Both the position numbers and the translations under genes were made by a program. From Chitinophagales bacterium (GTDB taxonomy: Bacteria > Bacteroidota > Bacteroidia > Chitinophagales > Chitinophagaceae), in NCBI GenBank assembly GCA_021323755.1, contig JAJPKJ010000057.1:1-38295 (forward strand): a stretch of DNA of 38,295 nucleotides, written 5' to 3'. The notes beneath the pieces are model-generated. The model was given only the letters and a program-made list of their open reading frames with translations. It made no database searches and was not told the origin of the DNA. Positions 24,975 to 33,101 of the stretch are shown one piece after another. Each line of letters begins with the position of its first letter. The stretch's first letter is position 1.

Positions 24975-25820
24975 ATGCTCTGTCGTCTAACGAAAATCTT
25001 TTCTAAAATTGTATTTTTTGCATTTTTGTTTTCATGCCGCGCCCTGTCTTTTTACGGCGATGCGGACAAACCCTTTTTTTATTCCGGCAATAAAGTGATA
25101 CCTAGCCAGGAAACATCTGACTCGCTTACCGTGGTAACATTTAACATCAAGAAAGCCAGAAAAATTGAAATGGCGATATCCGAGCTCAAAGAGTTAAAGA
25201 AAAAATCGCCGGTTGATATTTATCTGCTTCAGGAAATGGATGAAAAAGGCGTTCAGACCATTGCAGCAAATCTGAATTTAAATTACTTATACATTCCCAT
25301 TGCCTATGATAAGTCGGATGAAAAAAATATTGGTAATGCTATTTTAACAAGTGGGACAATAGTACATCCAGAAAAATTGATACTCCCTCATGCCAAATGG
25401 CAGAATCAACAGCGTCGTGCGGTTAGCATTGGGGAAGTAGATATCCACCAAAGGAAAATAATGGTGTTCAGTGTTCATACGGAAACTGTAGCGATGAGCA
25501 GGAAGATGAGAATGGACCAGGTTGATTCCATTGTTCATTTTGCTAAGCAGGAGTCGGCGCATTACGATTATGTTTTAATAGGCGGGGATTTTAATACGGT
25601 ATTTCCAAATTATGCCCAGTCCGTGGTAACAAGATTCAAAGACAACGGATTTGACTGGTCAACATCGAGTGTGGGGAGCACCGCTAAAGCAATGTTGGGA
25701 ATCGTAAAACCAACAAATGATTACTTGTTTTCCAGGGGATTCAAGGCCGTGGGCGCCTATGTAGTTCGCAGCTCAAAGTCAAGCGACCATTACCCTGTAT
25801 TTGCCACGTTAAGATTTTGA
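24975..25820 (+). CDS. Endonuclease/exonuclease/phosphatase family lipoprotein
   Basis: EEP-fold (DNase I-like) metal-dependent hydrolase, 281 aa from the ATG at 24975. The first 21 residues, MLCRLTKIFSKIVFFAFLFSC, form a signal peptide ending in a plausible lipobox (LFSC, Cys21), so it is probably a lipoprotein. Family motifs: TVVTFNIKKA (Asn metal ligand), DIYLLQEMDEKG (catalytic Glu), AVSIGEVDI, VFSVHTE, LIGGDFNT (D-x-N), and a final SSDHYPVFATL (Asp-His). Substrates of the family include DNA, RNA and phospholipids or phosphoinositides; a secreted form makes extracellular nucleic acid or lipid plausible. A longer ORF from 24888 is possible but would bury the signal peptide. Confidence 0.82.
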   Translation: MLCRLTKIFSKIVFFAFLFSCRALSFYGDADKPFFYSGNKVIPSQETSDSLTVVTFNIKKARKIEMAISELKELKKKSPVDIYLLQEMDEKGVQTIAANLNLNYLYIPIAYDKSDEKNIGNAILTSGTIVHPEKLILPHAKWQNQQRRAVSIGEVDIHQRKIMVFSVHTETVAMSRKMRMDQVDSIVHFAKQESAHYDYVLIGGDFNTVFPNYAQSVVTRFKDNGFDWSTSSVGSTAKAMLGIVKPTNDYLFSRGFKAVGAYVVRSSKSSDHYPVFATLRF

Positions 25821-26261
25821 GATGATCAAGATCCCCCAAAGAAGTTTGATTCCGTCGACAAATTGATCGATTTGTGGTTCTGATGGAATTTTAGGAAGGA
25901 TTCCTTTGAACACCCAATATATATTTATTCTCCAATTATTTTTTCAGGAATTTCTCCGAAAATCAATCAGGTCTGCTGAATGAGAGTTCTTTTCTGAAAA
26001 GTAATTATTTTCAAACGAGTGGTTGAATTGCTAAATAAAAGCGGTGGCTGTGCAAAATACCGCATCAATAGCAATCGCCAGAATTAAAAACCGAGTTCGT
26101 CTTTACCGGACAAAATTAATGTAACCCATATCAAAGATCATAATTGGCTTTGGTATATCCCAATTTGAATCTTACGAATTTTTATACTACTGATTTTATG
26201 GCATTTACTGATTTCAAAAATGTAATTAAGAAAATTTTTTTGAGCAGGATCATTTCTCAAG

Positions 26262-26275
26262 CTGATGTGAATCAT
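26262..26275. promoter_or_regulatory. FNR/CRP-like site CTGATgtgaATCAT upstream of usp
   Basis: Perfect TGAT-N4-ATCA core centred at 26268.5, 89.5 nt before the usp ATG. The TTTG of the -7 box starts 33.5 nt downstream of the centre. If the transcript starts about five bases after that box, the dimer sits near -41.5, the class II activator position. Confidence 0.55.
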
Positions 26276-26297
26276 CAGGGACAATCATCAACAGGAA

Positions 26298-26305
26298 TAA
26301 CTTTG
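26298..26305 (+). promoter_or_regulatory. -7 promoter box TAACTTTG of usp-cls operon
   Basis: Exact match to TAnnTTTG. No TTG lies at the normal -33 distance; instead the FNR-like palindrome occupies that region, as expected for an activator-dependent promoter. The predicted leader is about 45-50 nt. Confidence 0.5.
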
Positions 26306-26357
26306 AAAGAGTTAAAATCTGACTGTAACCTCAATAGATAATTTTAAAAAGAAGTTT

Positions 26358-27176
26358 ATGAAGACTATAGTTGTCCCTACGGATTTTTCCAGCACTTCAC
26401 GAAATGCCGTTGATTATGCGGCTGATTTGGCTTCTTCCATGAATGCTGATCTAACGATACTAAACGTTTGTCCGGTTCCTATAAGCTTCGAGATGCCTTT
26501 TCCGGGTTTTACTCTGGAGCAGATGCTCGATGAAGCAAAAACAGAACTGGAGAGAATGAAAATGAAAATTCTTGAAAGAACCGCAGGAAGAATAAAAATC
26601 AATTTAGTCGCAAAAATGGGAACAGTTATTTCACAAATTGACAATTATTGCGCTTCAGTAGATCCCTACGCCGTTGTAATGGGCAGTGAAAGTATCAATG
26701 GATTAGAAAGAATACTATCAGGCAATAATACGATTGCAGCGTTAAGTCGCGTTTCCTGGCCCTTAATCATTGTGCCACCAGAAGGAAAATTTATTGGAAT
26801 AAAGAAAATTGGTTTGGCATGCGATTTTAGAAATGTGATTAACACTCTCCCGATAGAAAAGATAAAGGAGCTCATGAATAGGTTTCACCCTGAATTATTT
26901 GTGCTGCATGTAAGCCTGGAAGGTTCATCAAATTCACAAATAGGACAAGAATCCGTATGGCTTCAGGAAATGCTCTATGGACTCGAACCAAAATATGAAT
27001 TTGTTCAAAGCACAAGTATTGAAGAAGGAATCAGTAGTTTTGCAATAAATAATAACCTTGATATGCTGATCATTATTCCAAAGCACCACAACCTCATCAG
27101 TAAAATATTTCAGCATAGTCATAGTAAACAAATGGCAATTCATACCCATTTGCCCCTTCTTGCCATTCATGAATAA
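26358..27176 (+). CDS. Universal stress protein, tandem-domain
   Basis: This 272-aa cytoplasmic protein has two UspA domains. Domain 1 (about 1-140) begins MKTIVVPTDFSSTSRNAVDYA, the classic start with the Asp that contacts ATP, and ends VVMGSESINGLERILSGNN...WPLIIVPP, resembling the G-2x-G-9x-G-(S/T) phosphate loop. Domain 2 (about 145-272) is more degenerate: IKKIGLACDFRNVINTLP and LDMLIIIPKHHNLISKIF lack the glycine loop, so probably only one domain binds nucleotide. Tandem Usp proteins often belong to low-oxygen or dormancy regulons. An FNR-like palindrome and a matching -7 box lie upstream. The PLD-family gene follows after 30 nt, so the two are likely one operon. Confidence 0.93.
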   Translation: MKTIVVPTDFSSTSRNAVDYAADLASSMNADLTILNVCPVPISFEMPFPGFTLEQMLDEAKTELERMKMKILERTAGRIKINLVAKMGTVISQIDNYCASVDPYAVVMGSESINGLERILSGNNTIAALSRVSWPLIIVPPEGKFIGIKKIGLACDFRNVINTLPIEKIKELMNRFHPELFVLHVSLEGSSNSQIGQESVWLQEMLYGLEPKYEFVQSTSIEEGISSFAINNNLDMLIIIPKHHNLISKIFQHSHSKQMAIHTHLPLLAIHE

Positions 27177-27206
27177 CCAAAACTAATTTTGGCAATTCCA
27201 AATATT

Positions 27207-28370
27207 ATGATCCATGGAAATTATACCGGTAATAACAAAGTAAAATTGATTCGTGGAGGGAAAGATTATTTTGATTTATTAATTCAGCTCATCAATCAGG
27301 CTACTGACAGTATTCATCTTCAAACGTATATTTTTGAAAGCGACGCGACAGGCAGGCTAATCGGAAATGCGCTAATCCAGGCAGCCACGAAAAAAATAAA
27401 TGTCTTTCTGTTGGTTGATGCTTACGCATCGCAATCTTTATCAAAGACATTCATAAAGGAATTAACAGATGCAGGTGTCCACTTTCGCTTTTTTGAAACT
27501 TTCTTTAAGACCAAGCATTTTTATTTGGGAAGACGATTGCATCATAAAGTGGTTGTAATTGACACCCGTTATACATTAGTTGGAGGTTTAAATATTTCTG
27601 ACAATTATAACGAGTGGAATGAACATTCCGCATGGCTTGACTTTGCTTTATATGCTGAAGGAGAAATAGCACAACAATTATGCGTTCTGTGCTGGAAAGC
27701 CTGGAGAGATTTCCCGTCGAAAATGGGCGTTACCCCTTGTGAGCAAAAGTCGCTTTCTTATAATTTTTCTCCGGAGGAAAAAGCTTTGGTGCGTATGCGC
27801 CGTAATGATTGGGTGCGAAGAAAAACTGAAATTTCAAAAAGTTATGTTGAAATGTTTGATAACGCAGAATCGCACATCATCATCTTATCCAGCTATTTGA
27901 TACCGGGCAAATTATTCAGGCATCATTTGAAAAAAGCAGTCCAACGAGGCGTTCTTATAACCGTTATTACTGCCGGACGTTCTGATATTGCTCTTGCAAA
28001 AAACGCAGAACGTTTTTGGTATGCCTGGCTCTTGCGGAATAATATTGAAGTGTATGAATATGGAAAAAATATTTTGCATGGGAAGATGGCTGTCTGCGAC
28101 GGAGAATGGCTTACAATCGGATCCTTCAATGTTAATAATATAAGCACCTATGCAAGCATCGAATTGAATCTGGATGTGCGTGATAAAAAATTAGGCGGAG
28201 ATACAGAAAAAATATTGCGTGATATTATAAATTCTGATTGTGTAAAAATTACGACGACAACGCTTCGCAGGTCCACGAACATTTTTAGTCAGTTTCTTCA
28301 TTGGTTATCTTACGAAATCATCAACACTGTTTTTTATTTGTTTACTTTTTATTTCAGACATCAGGATTGA
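27207..28370 (+). CDS. Phospholipase D family, cardiolipin synthase-like protein
   Basis: Two-HKD phospholipase D-superfamily protein, 387 aa from the ATG at 27207 (a TTG at 27189 would add six). Motif 1 is HHKVVVIDTRYTLVGGLN and motif 2 is HGKMAVCDGEWLTIGSFN, both with intact His-x-Lys-x4-Asp. DSIHLQTYIFESDATG near the N-terminus is typical of cardiolipin synthases. It lacks the two N-terminal membrane segments of ClsA, like ClsB-type enzymes, but has a hydrophobic C-terminal tail (INTVFYLFTFYF). Cardiolipin or another phosphatidyl transfer at the inner membrane is the likely reaction. It is co-transcribed with the universal stress protein, suggesting membrane remodelling under stress. Confidence 0.86.
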   Translation: MIHGNYTGNNKVKLIRGGKDYFDLLIQLINQATDSIHLQTYIFESDATGRLIGNALIQAATKKINVFLLVDAYASQSLSKTFIKELTDAGVHFRFFETFFKTKHFYLGRRLHHKVVVIDTRYTLVGGLNISDNYNEWNEHSAWLDFALYAEGEIAQQLCVLCWKAWRDFPSKMGVTPCEQKSLSYNFSPEEKALVRMRRNDWVRRKTEISKSYVEMFDNAESHIIILSSYLIPGKLFRHHLKKAVQRGVLITVITAGRSDIALAKNAERFWYAWLLRNNIEVYEYGKNILHGKMAVCDGEWLTIGSFNVNNISTYASIELNLDVRDKKLGGDTEKILRDIINSDCVKITTTTLRRSTNIFSQFLHWLSYEIINTVFYLFTFYFRHQD

Positions 28371-28595
28371 TATATTTTTTCTAAAATAAATTCATCTTTT
28401 CCCTGGTTCTTTTTAAAAGCGAATGGACAGCTTCCCGATTCCGGCCTGGAAAACGCCCACCCTCCCCGATAAGACATTTTCGCCAGATATAGTCCGATAT
28501 TGATGAAAAACGAATTTGGCTTGTCAAGCCGCCTGAGCAAGTAAATTTTCGTCTTGTTCTTGCCATAAAGTTACAACCGTAAAAGTTTTCAATTT

Positions 28596-28874
28596 TCAAT
28601 TCCCTTCATTAGTATCTGCAGCATCATAAGAATCGATCTTTAAATTAATTTTTTCCAAATGTTTTTCCAATCTATGTTTATGCTCTTCAAGTTTTTGTCT
28701 TATCGTAATCAGTTTTTCTTTGCTGCATTCCCCGTTCATTGATGTGGAAAGTTTCCTTAATCTTTTATCCAATTTTTTGCGGGTTTCTGACCCTTTAGCA
28801 GGAGCAAACATTACGCCGAGTGCAACGCCTGTTGATATGCTGGCAAGAGCGAGCAATTTTGATGAATTTTTCAT
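28596..28874 (-). CDS. YtxH domain-containing protein
   Basis: This 92-aa protein has one N-terminal hydrophobic segment (LLALASISTGVALGVMFAPAKGSETR), the YtxH hallmark with the small-residue helix followed by AP-x-KG-x-x-x-R-x-x-L. A charged coiled-coil tail contains KLEEHKHRLEKHLEKINLKI. YtxH-type proteins are general-stress membrane proteins of unknown mechanism (named from Bacillus). It lies 31 bp downstream of the nitroreductase on the same strand, so it is probably the second gene of that operon and shares its control region. The ATG at 28874 is well placed. Confidence 0.8.
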   Translation of the reverse strand: MKNSSKLLALASISTGVALGVMFAPAKGSETRKKLDKRLRKLSTSMNGECSKEKLITIRQKLEEHKHRLEKHLEKINLKIDSYDAADTNEGN

Positions 28875-28905
28875 TGTTCATTTTTTTTAATGATTGTAAT
28901 ATTTA

Positions 28906-29532
28906 TTAATCGATAAAAATGATATTATCATTCTTTCTCGTATGCAATTCGGGCTTCTCATCTCCATATCCAAGAATAATTGAAATTTGAACTTCTTCAG
29001 AAGGTGGAACATTTAATCTCGAAAATATTTTTGTATGCTGTACAAATTTGCCAAATCCAACCGGGCAGCTGTCTAAACCAAATGCTTTTGCTGCGAGCAT
29101 CATATTCTGAGAGCACATCCCGATATCGAGTGGAGCCCATTCGTTATCTCGCGGAGCTGTAATGAAAATGACTACGGGCGCCCCATGAAAGATCGGATCC
29201 GATAATGCTCCAAAATTAAAATCGTGCATAAAGTGTAAAAGATGATTTGTTGTTTGTGTTATCTTCTTTATACCGGATTGCGCGAAATCTTTTAATGCAA
29301 CATGAGCAATTTCTTTTGAAAAAGATTTAATTGTTGCCTTATCCATCAGCACATAAAACTTCCATGGTTGTTTATTTATAGCCGACGGCGCCATTCTTCC
29401 TGCATCTATTATTTCCTCAACAATATTTCTTGCTACAGGCTGGTCCGTATAGCTGCGAACAGCTCTTCTTCTATAAATAACATCGATAATCGCCTGAGCT
29501 GAAGATGGGCGATTTATTGTTTCTGACTTCAT
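28906..29532 (-). CDS. Nitroreductase family protein
   Basis: FMN-dependent oxidoreductase of the nitroreductase superfamily, 208 aa. RRAVRSYTDQPVARNIVEEIIDAGRMAPSAINKQPWKFYV (from about residue 22) is the FMN-binding signature with R-x-S/R-Y and APSAxNxQPW. PVVIFITAP, DIGMCSQNMMLAAKAFGLDSCPVG and VQISIILGYGDEKPE complete the fold. Enzymes of this family reduce nitroaromatics, quinones or flavins with NAD(P)H; the physiological substrate is unknown. Its upstream region (29533-29803), shared with the divergent pps gene, contains three FNR-like palindromes. The nearest is 152 nt from its start codon. Confidence 0.9.
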   Translation of the reverse strand: MKSETINRPSSAQAIIDVIYRRRAVRSYTDQPVARNIVEEIIDAGRMAPSAINKQPWKFYVLMDKATIKSFSKEIAHVALKDFAQSGIKKITQTTNHLLHFMHDFNFGALSDPIFHGAPVVIFITAPRDNEWAPLDIGMCSQNMMLAAKAFGLDSCPVGFGKFVQHTKIFSRLNVPPSEEVQISIILGYGDEKPELHTRKNDNIIFID

Positions 29533-29677
29533 AAATTTTCTTTTGAATTATAGTTAAAAATCTGATTTCAGGATTGAAGTGAGCACACTCCATCTTATCT
29601 AAACAAATCAGTGATCTTCCTTTTGTGAACTTATCGATCCGATGCATAGAAAAGAATGATGCAGGTCATGGCAGCAA

Positions 29678-29691
29678 TTGATCTTTATCAA
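29678..29691. promoter_or_regulatory. Perfect FNR box TTGATctttATCAA (nitroreductase/pps region)
   Basis: Ten of ten bases match the FNR consensus TTGAT-N4-ATCAA. The centre is 29684.5, which is 119.5 nt from the pps start and 152.5 nt from the nitroreductase start. It is the best single match in the window. Confidence 0.65.
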
Positions 29692-29723
29692 AAACGCTCT
29701 TTTTATTTCCTGCATTTTCCATC

Positions 29724-29737
29724 ATGATACCAATCAT
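29724..29737. promoter_or_regulatory. FNR/CRP-like site ATGATaccaATCAT upstream of pps
   Basis: Perfect core with fully symmetrical outer bases. The centre (29730.5) is 73.5 nt before the pps start codon, close to the spacing seen for hsp20 and usp. Confidence 0.55.
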
Positions 29738-29745
29738 AAATGCTT

Positions 29746-29759
29746 TTGATGACCGTCAT
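29746..29759. promoter_or_regulatory. FNR/CRP-like site TTGATgaccGTCAT upstream of pps
   Basis: One core mismatch (GTCA for ATCA). The TTTG of AAAATTTG (29782-29789, 7/8 match to TAnnTTTG) starts exactly 33.5 nt from its centre, the same geometry as at usp. It may be the promoter-proximal activator site. Confidence 0.4.
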
Positions 29760-29803
29760 ATAATTAAGAAGCAATAAAAAGAAAATTTGAGAAAAGATAT
29801 ATT

Positions 29804-32188
29804 ATGTCAGTATATATAAAAAAATTTAGTGAAATCGGTATAACCGATGTACCTGCTGTTGGCGGAAAAAATGCCTCGTTGGGAGAAATGTTTACTCAGC
29901 TGTCTTCAAAAGGAATTAAAGTACCGGACGGGTTTGCCACAACTGCAACTTCGTTTTGGGATTTTATAGATTATAATGAAGCGCGATATGCGTTGCGGGA
30001 TATTATAAAGCAGTTAGACAACAAAAACTTTTCCAACCTCAAAGAAATCGGTAAGCAGGCAAGAGTATTAATATTGAATGCAAAAATGCCAAAAAAATTA
30101 TCCGATGAAATAATTGGTGCATATAAAGAATTATCTGGAAAAGATTATTTAGAAGTAGCGGTCAGAAGCAGCGCTACAGCTGAGGATCTTCCTGAAGCGA
30201 GTTTTGCCGGCCAGCATGAATCCTTTCTCAATATCAAAGGAGAAAAAGCTTTGCTGGAGGCCGTCCAAAAATGCTTTGCTTCATTATTTACCGACAGGGC
30301 AATTAAATACCGCGAAGACAATGGTTTTGCTCATGAAAGAGTTGCATTATCGGTAGGTGTTCAGAAGATGATTCGCTCGGATAAGGCCTGTTCCGGTGTA
30401 GGTTTTACCCTTGAGCCGGAATCAGGTTTCAGAAATATTATTCACCTGGCGGGTGTTTGGGGCTTGGGAGAAAACATTGTGCAGGGAACAGTTACACCAG
30501 ATGAATTTCTGGTTTTCAAACCATCTCTGCTTCAGGGAAAAAAATCAGTCGTTCAAAAAAAATTAGGGGATAAATCATTAACCATGATCTATGGCGACAA
30601 TGGGAAAGACACCGTCATCAATATTGAAACTCCGAAAGAAAAAAAAGAGCAATTTGTTTTGAATGAAAATGAGATTGCAAAATTAGCAGCCTGGGCTTTG
30701 CAAATTGAACAACATTATAAAAAGCCGATGGATATTGAATGGGCCAAAGATGGAATTACAAATGAATTGTTTATTATTCAGGCAAGACCTGAAACAGTAC
30801 ACTCACGCAAAAATCCTTTGCAAATAAAAGAATACAAACTATTAGCAAAAGGAAAAGTCTTGGTAAGCGGAGAAGCGATAGGGACCAAAATAGCATCTGG
30901 ATTTGCCAGAATACTTGATTCTCCTAGAGATGCCGATAAATTAAAGCAGGGAGAAATAGTTGTAACAGATCTTACAAGCCCCGACTGGGATCCAATATTA
31001 AAGAAAGCGGCTGCTATTATTACCAATAAAGGCGGCAGAACTAGTCATGCTTCGATCATCGCAAGAGAGATAGGTGTTCCGGCAATAGTTGGCAGTAGCA
31101 ATGCAACCAGCGTTATAACAGATGGACAATTGATAACGGTTTCATGTTGCGAAGGTGAAAAAGGTTTTGTGTACGAAGGCAAATTGCCCTACAAGGAAAC
31201 ACAACTCGATTTTTCACAAATGGCAATGCCGGAAAGTACAGAAGTGATGATGATCATTGGTGATCCGGAAAAAGCTTTCAAACTTTCATTCTATCCAAAC
31301 GATGGCGTCGGATTGATGCGGCTTGAATTCATCATTAATGATTCTGTAAGAATTCATCCGATGGCTTTGGTGAAATTTAATGAACTGAAAGACCAGGAAG
31401 CAAAACAAAAAATCGAGGAACTAACGCATCATTATGCTGATAAAGAACAATATTTCATAGAAAAGTTGGCCGAAGGTGTCGCCACTATTGCTGCTGCCTT
31501 TTATCCGAAAGATGTGATCGTCCGCATGAGCGACTTTAAAACAAATGAATATGCAAGCCTGTTGGGCGGCAAAGAATTTGAACCGGTCGAAGAAAATCCA
31601 ATGCTTGGATTCCGGGGAGCATCACGCTACTATAATGATTTGTATAAAGATGGTTTTCGATTGGAGTGCAAAGCTATGAAAGTAGTGCGTGAAGAAATGG
31701 GATTGACCAATGTAAAATTGATGATCCCTTTTTGCAGAACTGTTGAAGAAGGAAAAAAAGTTATTCATATTATGCACCAGTTCGGACTTACCCAGGGTGA
31801 ATTCGATCTTGATATATTCGTGATGGCCGAGATTCCCAGTAACGTACTTCAGGCAAGTGAATTCGCGGAAATATTCGACGGGTTTTCTATTGGTTCAAAT
31901 GATCTTACTCAGTTAACATTAGGCATTGACCGAGATTCAGCGCTTGTAGCCGATTTATTCAGTGAACAAAATAAATCTGCCAAAGAAATAATTGCGATGA
32001 TGATTAAAAGAGCAAAACACGCAGGAAGAAAAACCGGTTTGTGCGGCCAGGCACCCAGTGATTTTCCGGAATTTGCCAGTTTCCTAGTTGAGCAGGGCAT
32101 CGACAGTATTTCCTTCAACCCGGATGCATTGCTAAAAGGAATCGACAACATAATCAAAGCAGAAAAAAAATTGGCTGTAACGACATAA
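29804..32188 (+). CDS. ppsA: Phosphoenolpyruvate synthase
   Basis: Pyruvate, water dikinase: makes PEP from pyruvate and ATP with release of AMP and phosphate, feeding gluconeogenesis. It is 794 aa, the full family length. The N-terminal ATP-grasp domain (about 1-345) shows VGGKNASLGEMF, VAVRSSATAEDLPEASFAGQ and VWGLGENIVQG. The central phosphohistidine domain has TNKGGRTSHASIIAREIGVPA with catalytic His415. The C-terminal PEP/pyruvate TIM barrel shows GVGLMRLEF, NPMLGFRG, EIPSNV, SIGSNDLTQL and the proton-donating Cys747 in GLCGQAPSD. It is divergent from the nitroreductase-ytxH operon, with three FNR-like palindromes between. In a fermentative or starved state it could rebalance PEP and pyruvate. 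Confidence 0.95.
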   Translation: MSVYIKKFSEIGITDVPAVGGKNASLGEMFTQLSSKGIKVPDGFATTATSFWDFIDYNEARYALRDIIKQLDNKNFSNLKEIGKQARVLILNAKMPKKLSDEIIGAYKELSGKDYLEVAVRSSATAEDLPEASFAGQHESFLNIKGEKALLEAVQKCFASLFTDRAIKYREDNGFAHERVALSVGVQKMIRSDKACSGVGFTLEPESGFRNIIHLAGVWGLGENIVQGTVTPDEFLVFKPSLLQGKKSVVQKKLGDKSLTMIYGDNGKDTVINIETPKEKKEQFVLNENEIAKLAAWALQIEQHYKKPMDIEWAKDGITNELFIIQARPETVHSRKNPLQIKEYKLLAKGKVLVSGEAIGTKIASGFARILDSPRDADKLKQGEIVVTDLTSPDWDPILKKAAAIITNKGGRTSHASIIAREIGVPAIVGSSNATSVITDGQLITVSCCEGEKGFVYEGKLPYKETQLDFSQMAMPESTEVMMIIGDPEKAFKLSFYPNDGVGLMRLEFIINDSVRIHPMALVKFNELKDQEAKQKIEELTHHYADKEQYFIEKLAEGVATIAAAFYPKDVIVRMSDFKTNEYASLLGGKEFEPVEENPMLGFRGASRYYNDLYKDGFRLECKAMKVVREEMGLTNVKLMIPFCRTVEEGKKVIHIMHQFGLTQGEFDLDIFVMAEIPSNVLQASEFAEIFDGFSIGSNDLTQLTLGIDRDSALVADLFSEQNKSAKEIIAMMIKRAKHAGRKTGLCGQAPSDFPEFASFLVEQGIDSISFNPDALLKGIDNIIKAEKKLAVTT

Positions 32189-32327
32189 AAAAATGAGTCC
32201 GATCATAACTTAAGTTTGAGGACATAAGCGAGATACTCTTGCCATTTTTTATTTTGAAGATAAATACTTGCCTGTAACCCTTATAAAACTGACCGCAACA
32301 TTATAAAGAGTCTTGGGTAATGCAACA

Positions 32328-33101
32328 CTAATTCAAATTCAAACTATACCTGCATGAGACTCTCAAATAAGGGTATGATTTATTGACATCAGGATAATTT
32401 CTGTAATTAGCATGTAAGTTAAAATAACCTGGTTCTACACATATTGAAATTCCATCTACCAACATGTACCTCAGTTCACTGGTTATTGTGTGTAAGAAAT
32501 AATCGGTAGAATTACCATTGATTGTTTTCAGCCATCCACCCCGGTAATTTATTGTATAGAAAAGGTGATTTGCAACGTTCAATGAAAAATTAGCGTGAAA
32601 ACCAAGCCCTGTGCAGAAATCATAATTTCTTCCTTCGTACAGAATGCTATCGGGCACAGCCGCTAAAATAACCGGACCTGCGCCAACAATGGTATTGATA
32701 ATAAAACCATGAGCCATTTTAAAAGATGAGAACAGATTAAGCTTTATACTTTGAGCACTGTAAAAGAAAGCCTCATTATTTATATAATCGTAATTCATGG
32801 AAATCATAAGCAGATGTTGCACATCTTCTTTTTCATTGATCCGCCATCCTCTTATTGATCCATATACACTGATGATATTAAGCTTGGAGCTATCATCTTT
32901 CCCCAGTTCTGCATTAACTGAAATATTGCTGAATGGTATTTCGTATTTTTCAAATGGCGTTCCATATATAAACCGAGCGTGTGCGTAAAAACCAAAATTC
33001 CCATCGCTACTGTTAACTTTAAATTTTCTAACGCCTACGTCAAACTCGGTATACACGTTGGATGAATCATGCTCCATAGTATTGCCCATAACCTTCCCCA
33101 C
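32328..33101 (-). CDS. DUF3943 protein, C-terminal half (as open frame)
   Basis: 257-aa open frame beginning at a GTG inside the first half, with no signal peptide of its own, so it is unlikely to be an independent gene. The content is alternating beta-strands typical of a small outer-membrane barrel: YTEFDVGVRKFKV, FGFYAHARFIYGT, ISVYGSIRGWRI, HLLMISMNYDYI, LFYTINYRGGWL, SELRYMLVDGISICVEPGYF and a final YLRVSCRYSLNLN. It fits onto the end of the first half when one G is restored. It stops 139 bp after the convergent pps stop. Confidence 0.55.
   Translation of the reverse strand: MGKVMGNTMEHDSSNVYTEFDVGVRKFKVNSSDGNFGFYAHARFIYGTPFEKYEIPFSNISVNAELGKDDSSKLNIISVYGSIRGWRINEKEDVQHLLMISMNYDYINNEAFFYSAQSIKLNLFSSFKMAHGFIINTIVGAGPVILAAVPDSILYEGRNYDFCTGLGFHANFSLNVANHLFYTINYRGGWLKTINGNSTDYFLHTITSELRYMLVDGISICVEPGYFNLHANYRNYPDVNKSYPYLRVSCRYSLNLN

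Larger units (their letters stand above)
25821..26357 (+). promoter_or_regulatory. Non-coding region upstream of usp, with a regulated promoter
   Basis: This 537-bp stretch has no convincing gene. A 65-aa ORF (26144-26341) starts at TTG and contains the regulatory elements, so it is probably spurious. The 3' part carries the FNR-like palindrome at 26262-26275 and the -7 box TAACTTTG at 26298-26305. The rest shows nothing recognisable. Confidence 0.5.

Noticed and set aside
26144-26341. 65-aa plus-strand ORF before usp
   Set aside because: It starts at TTG, has no family resemblance, and contains both the FNR-like palindrome and the TAACTTTG -7 box of usp, so it is most likely regulatory DNA.
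28381-28599. 72-aa minus-strand ORF between the PLD gene and ytxH
   Set aside because: It starts at TTG (first ATG 11 codons in), shows no recognisable domain, and sits in a convergent gap. A real small protein cannot be excluded, but nothing supports it.
28918-28932. AATGATATTATCATT palindrome
   Set aside because: It is at the 3' end of the nitroreductase coding sequence and has a 3-nt rather than a 4-nt spacer, so it does not fit the site family.
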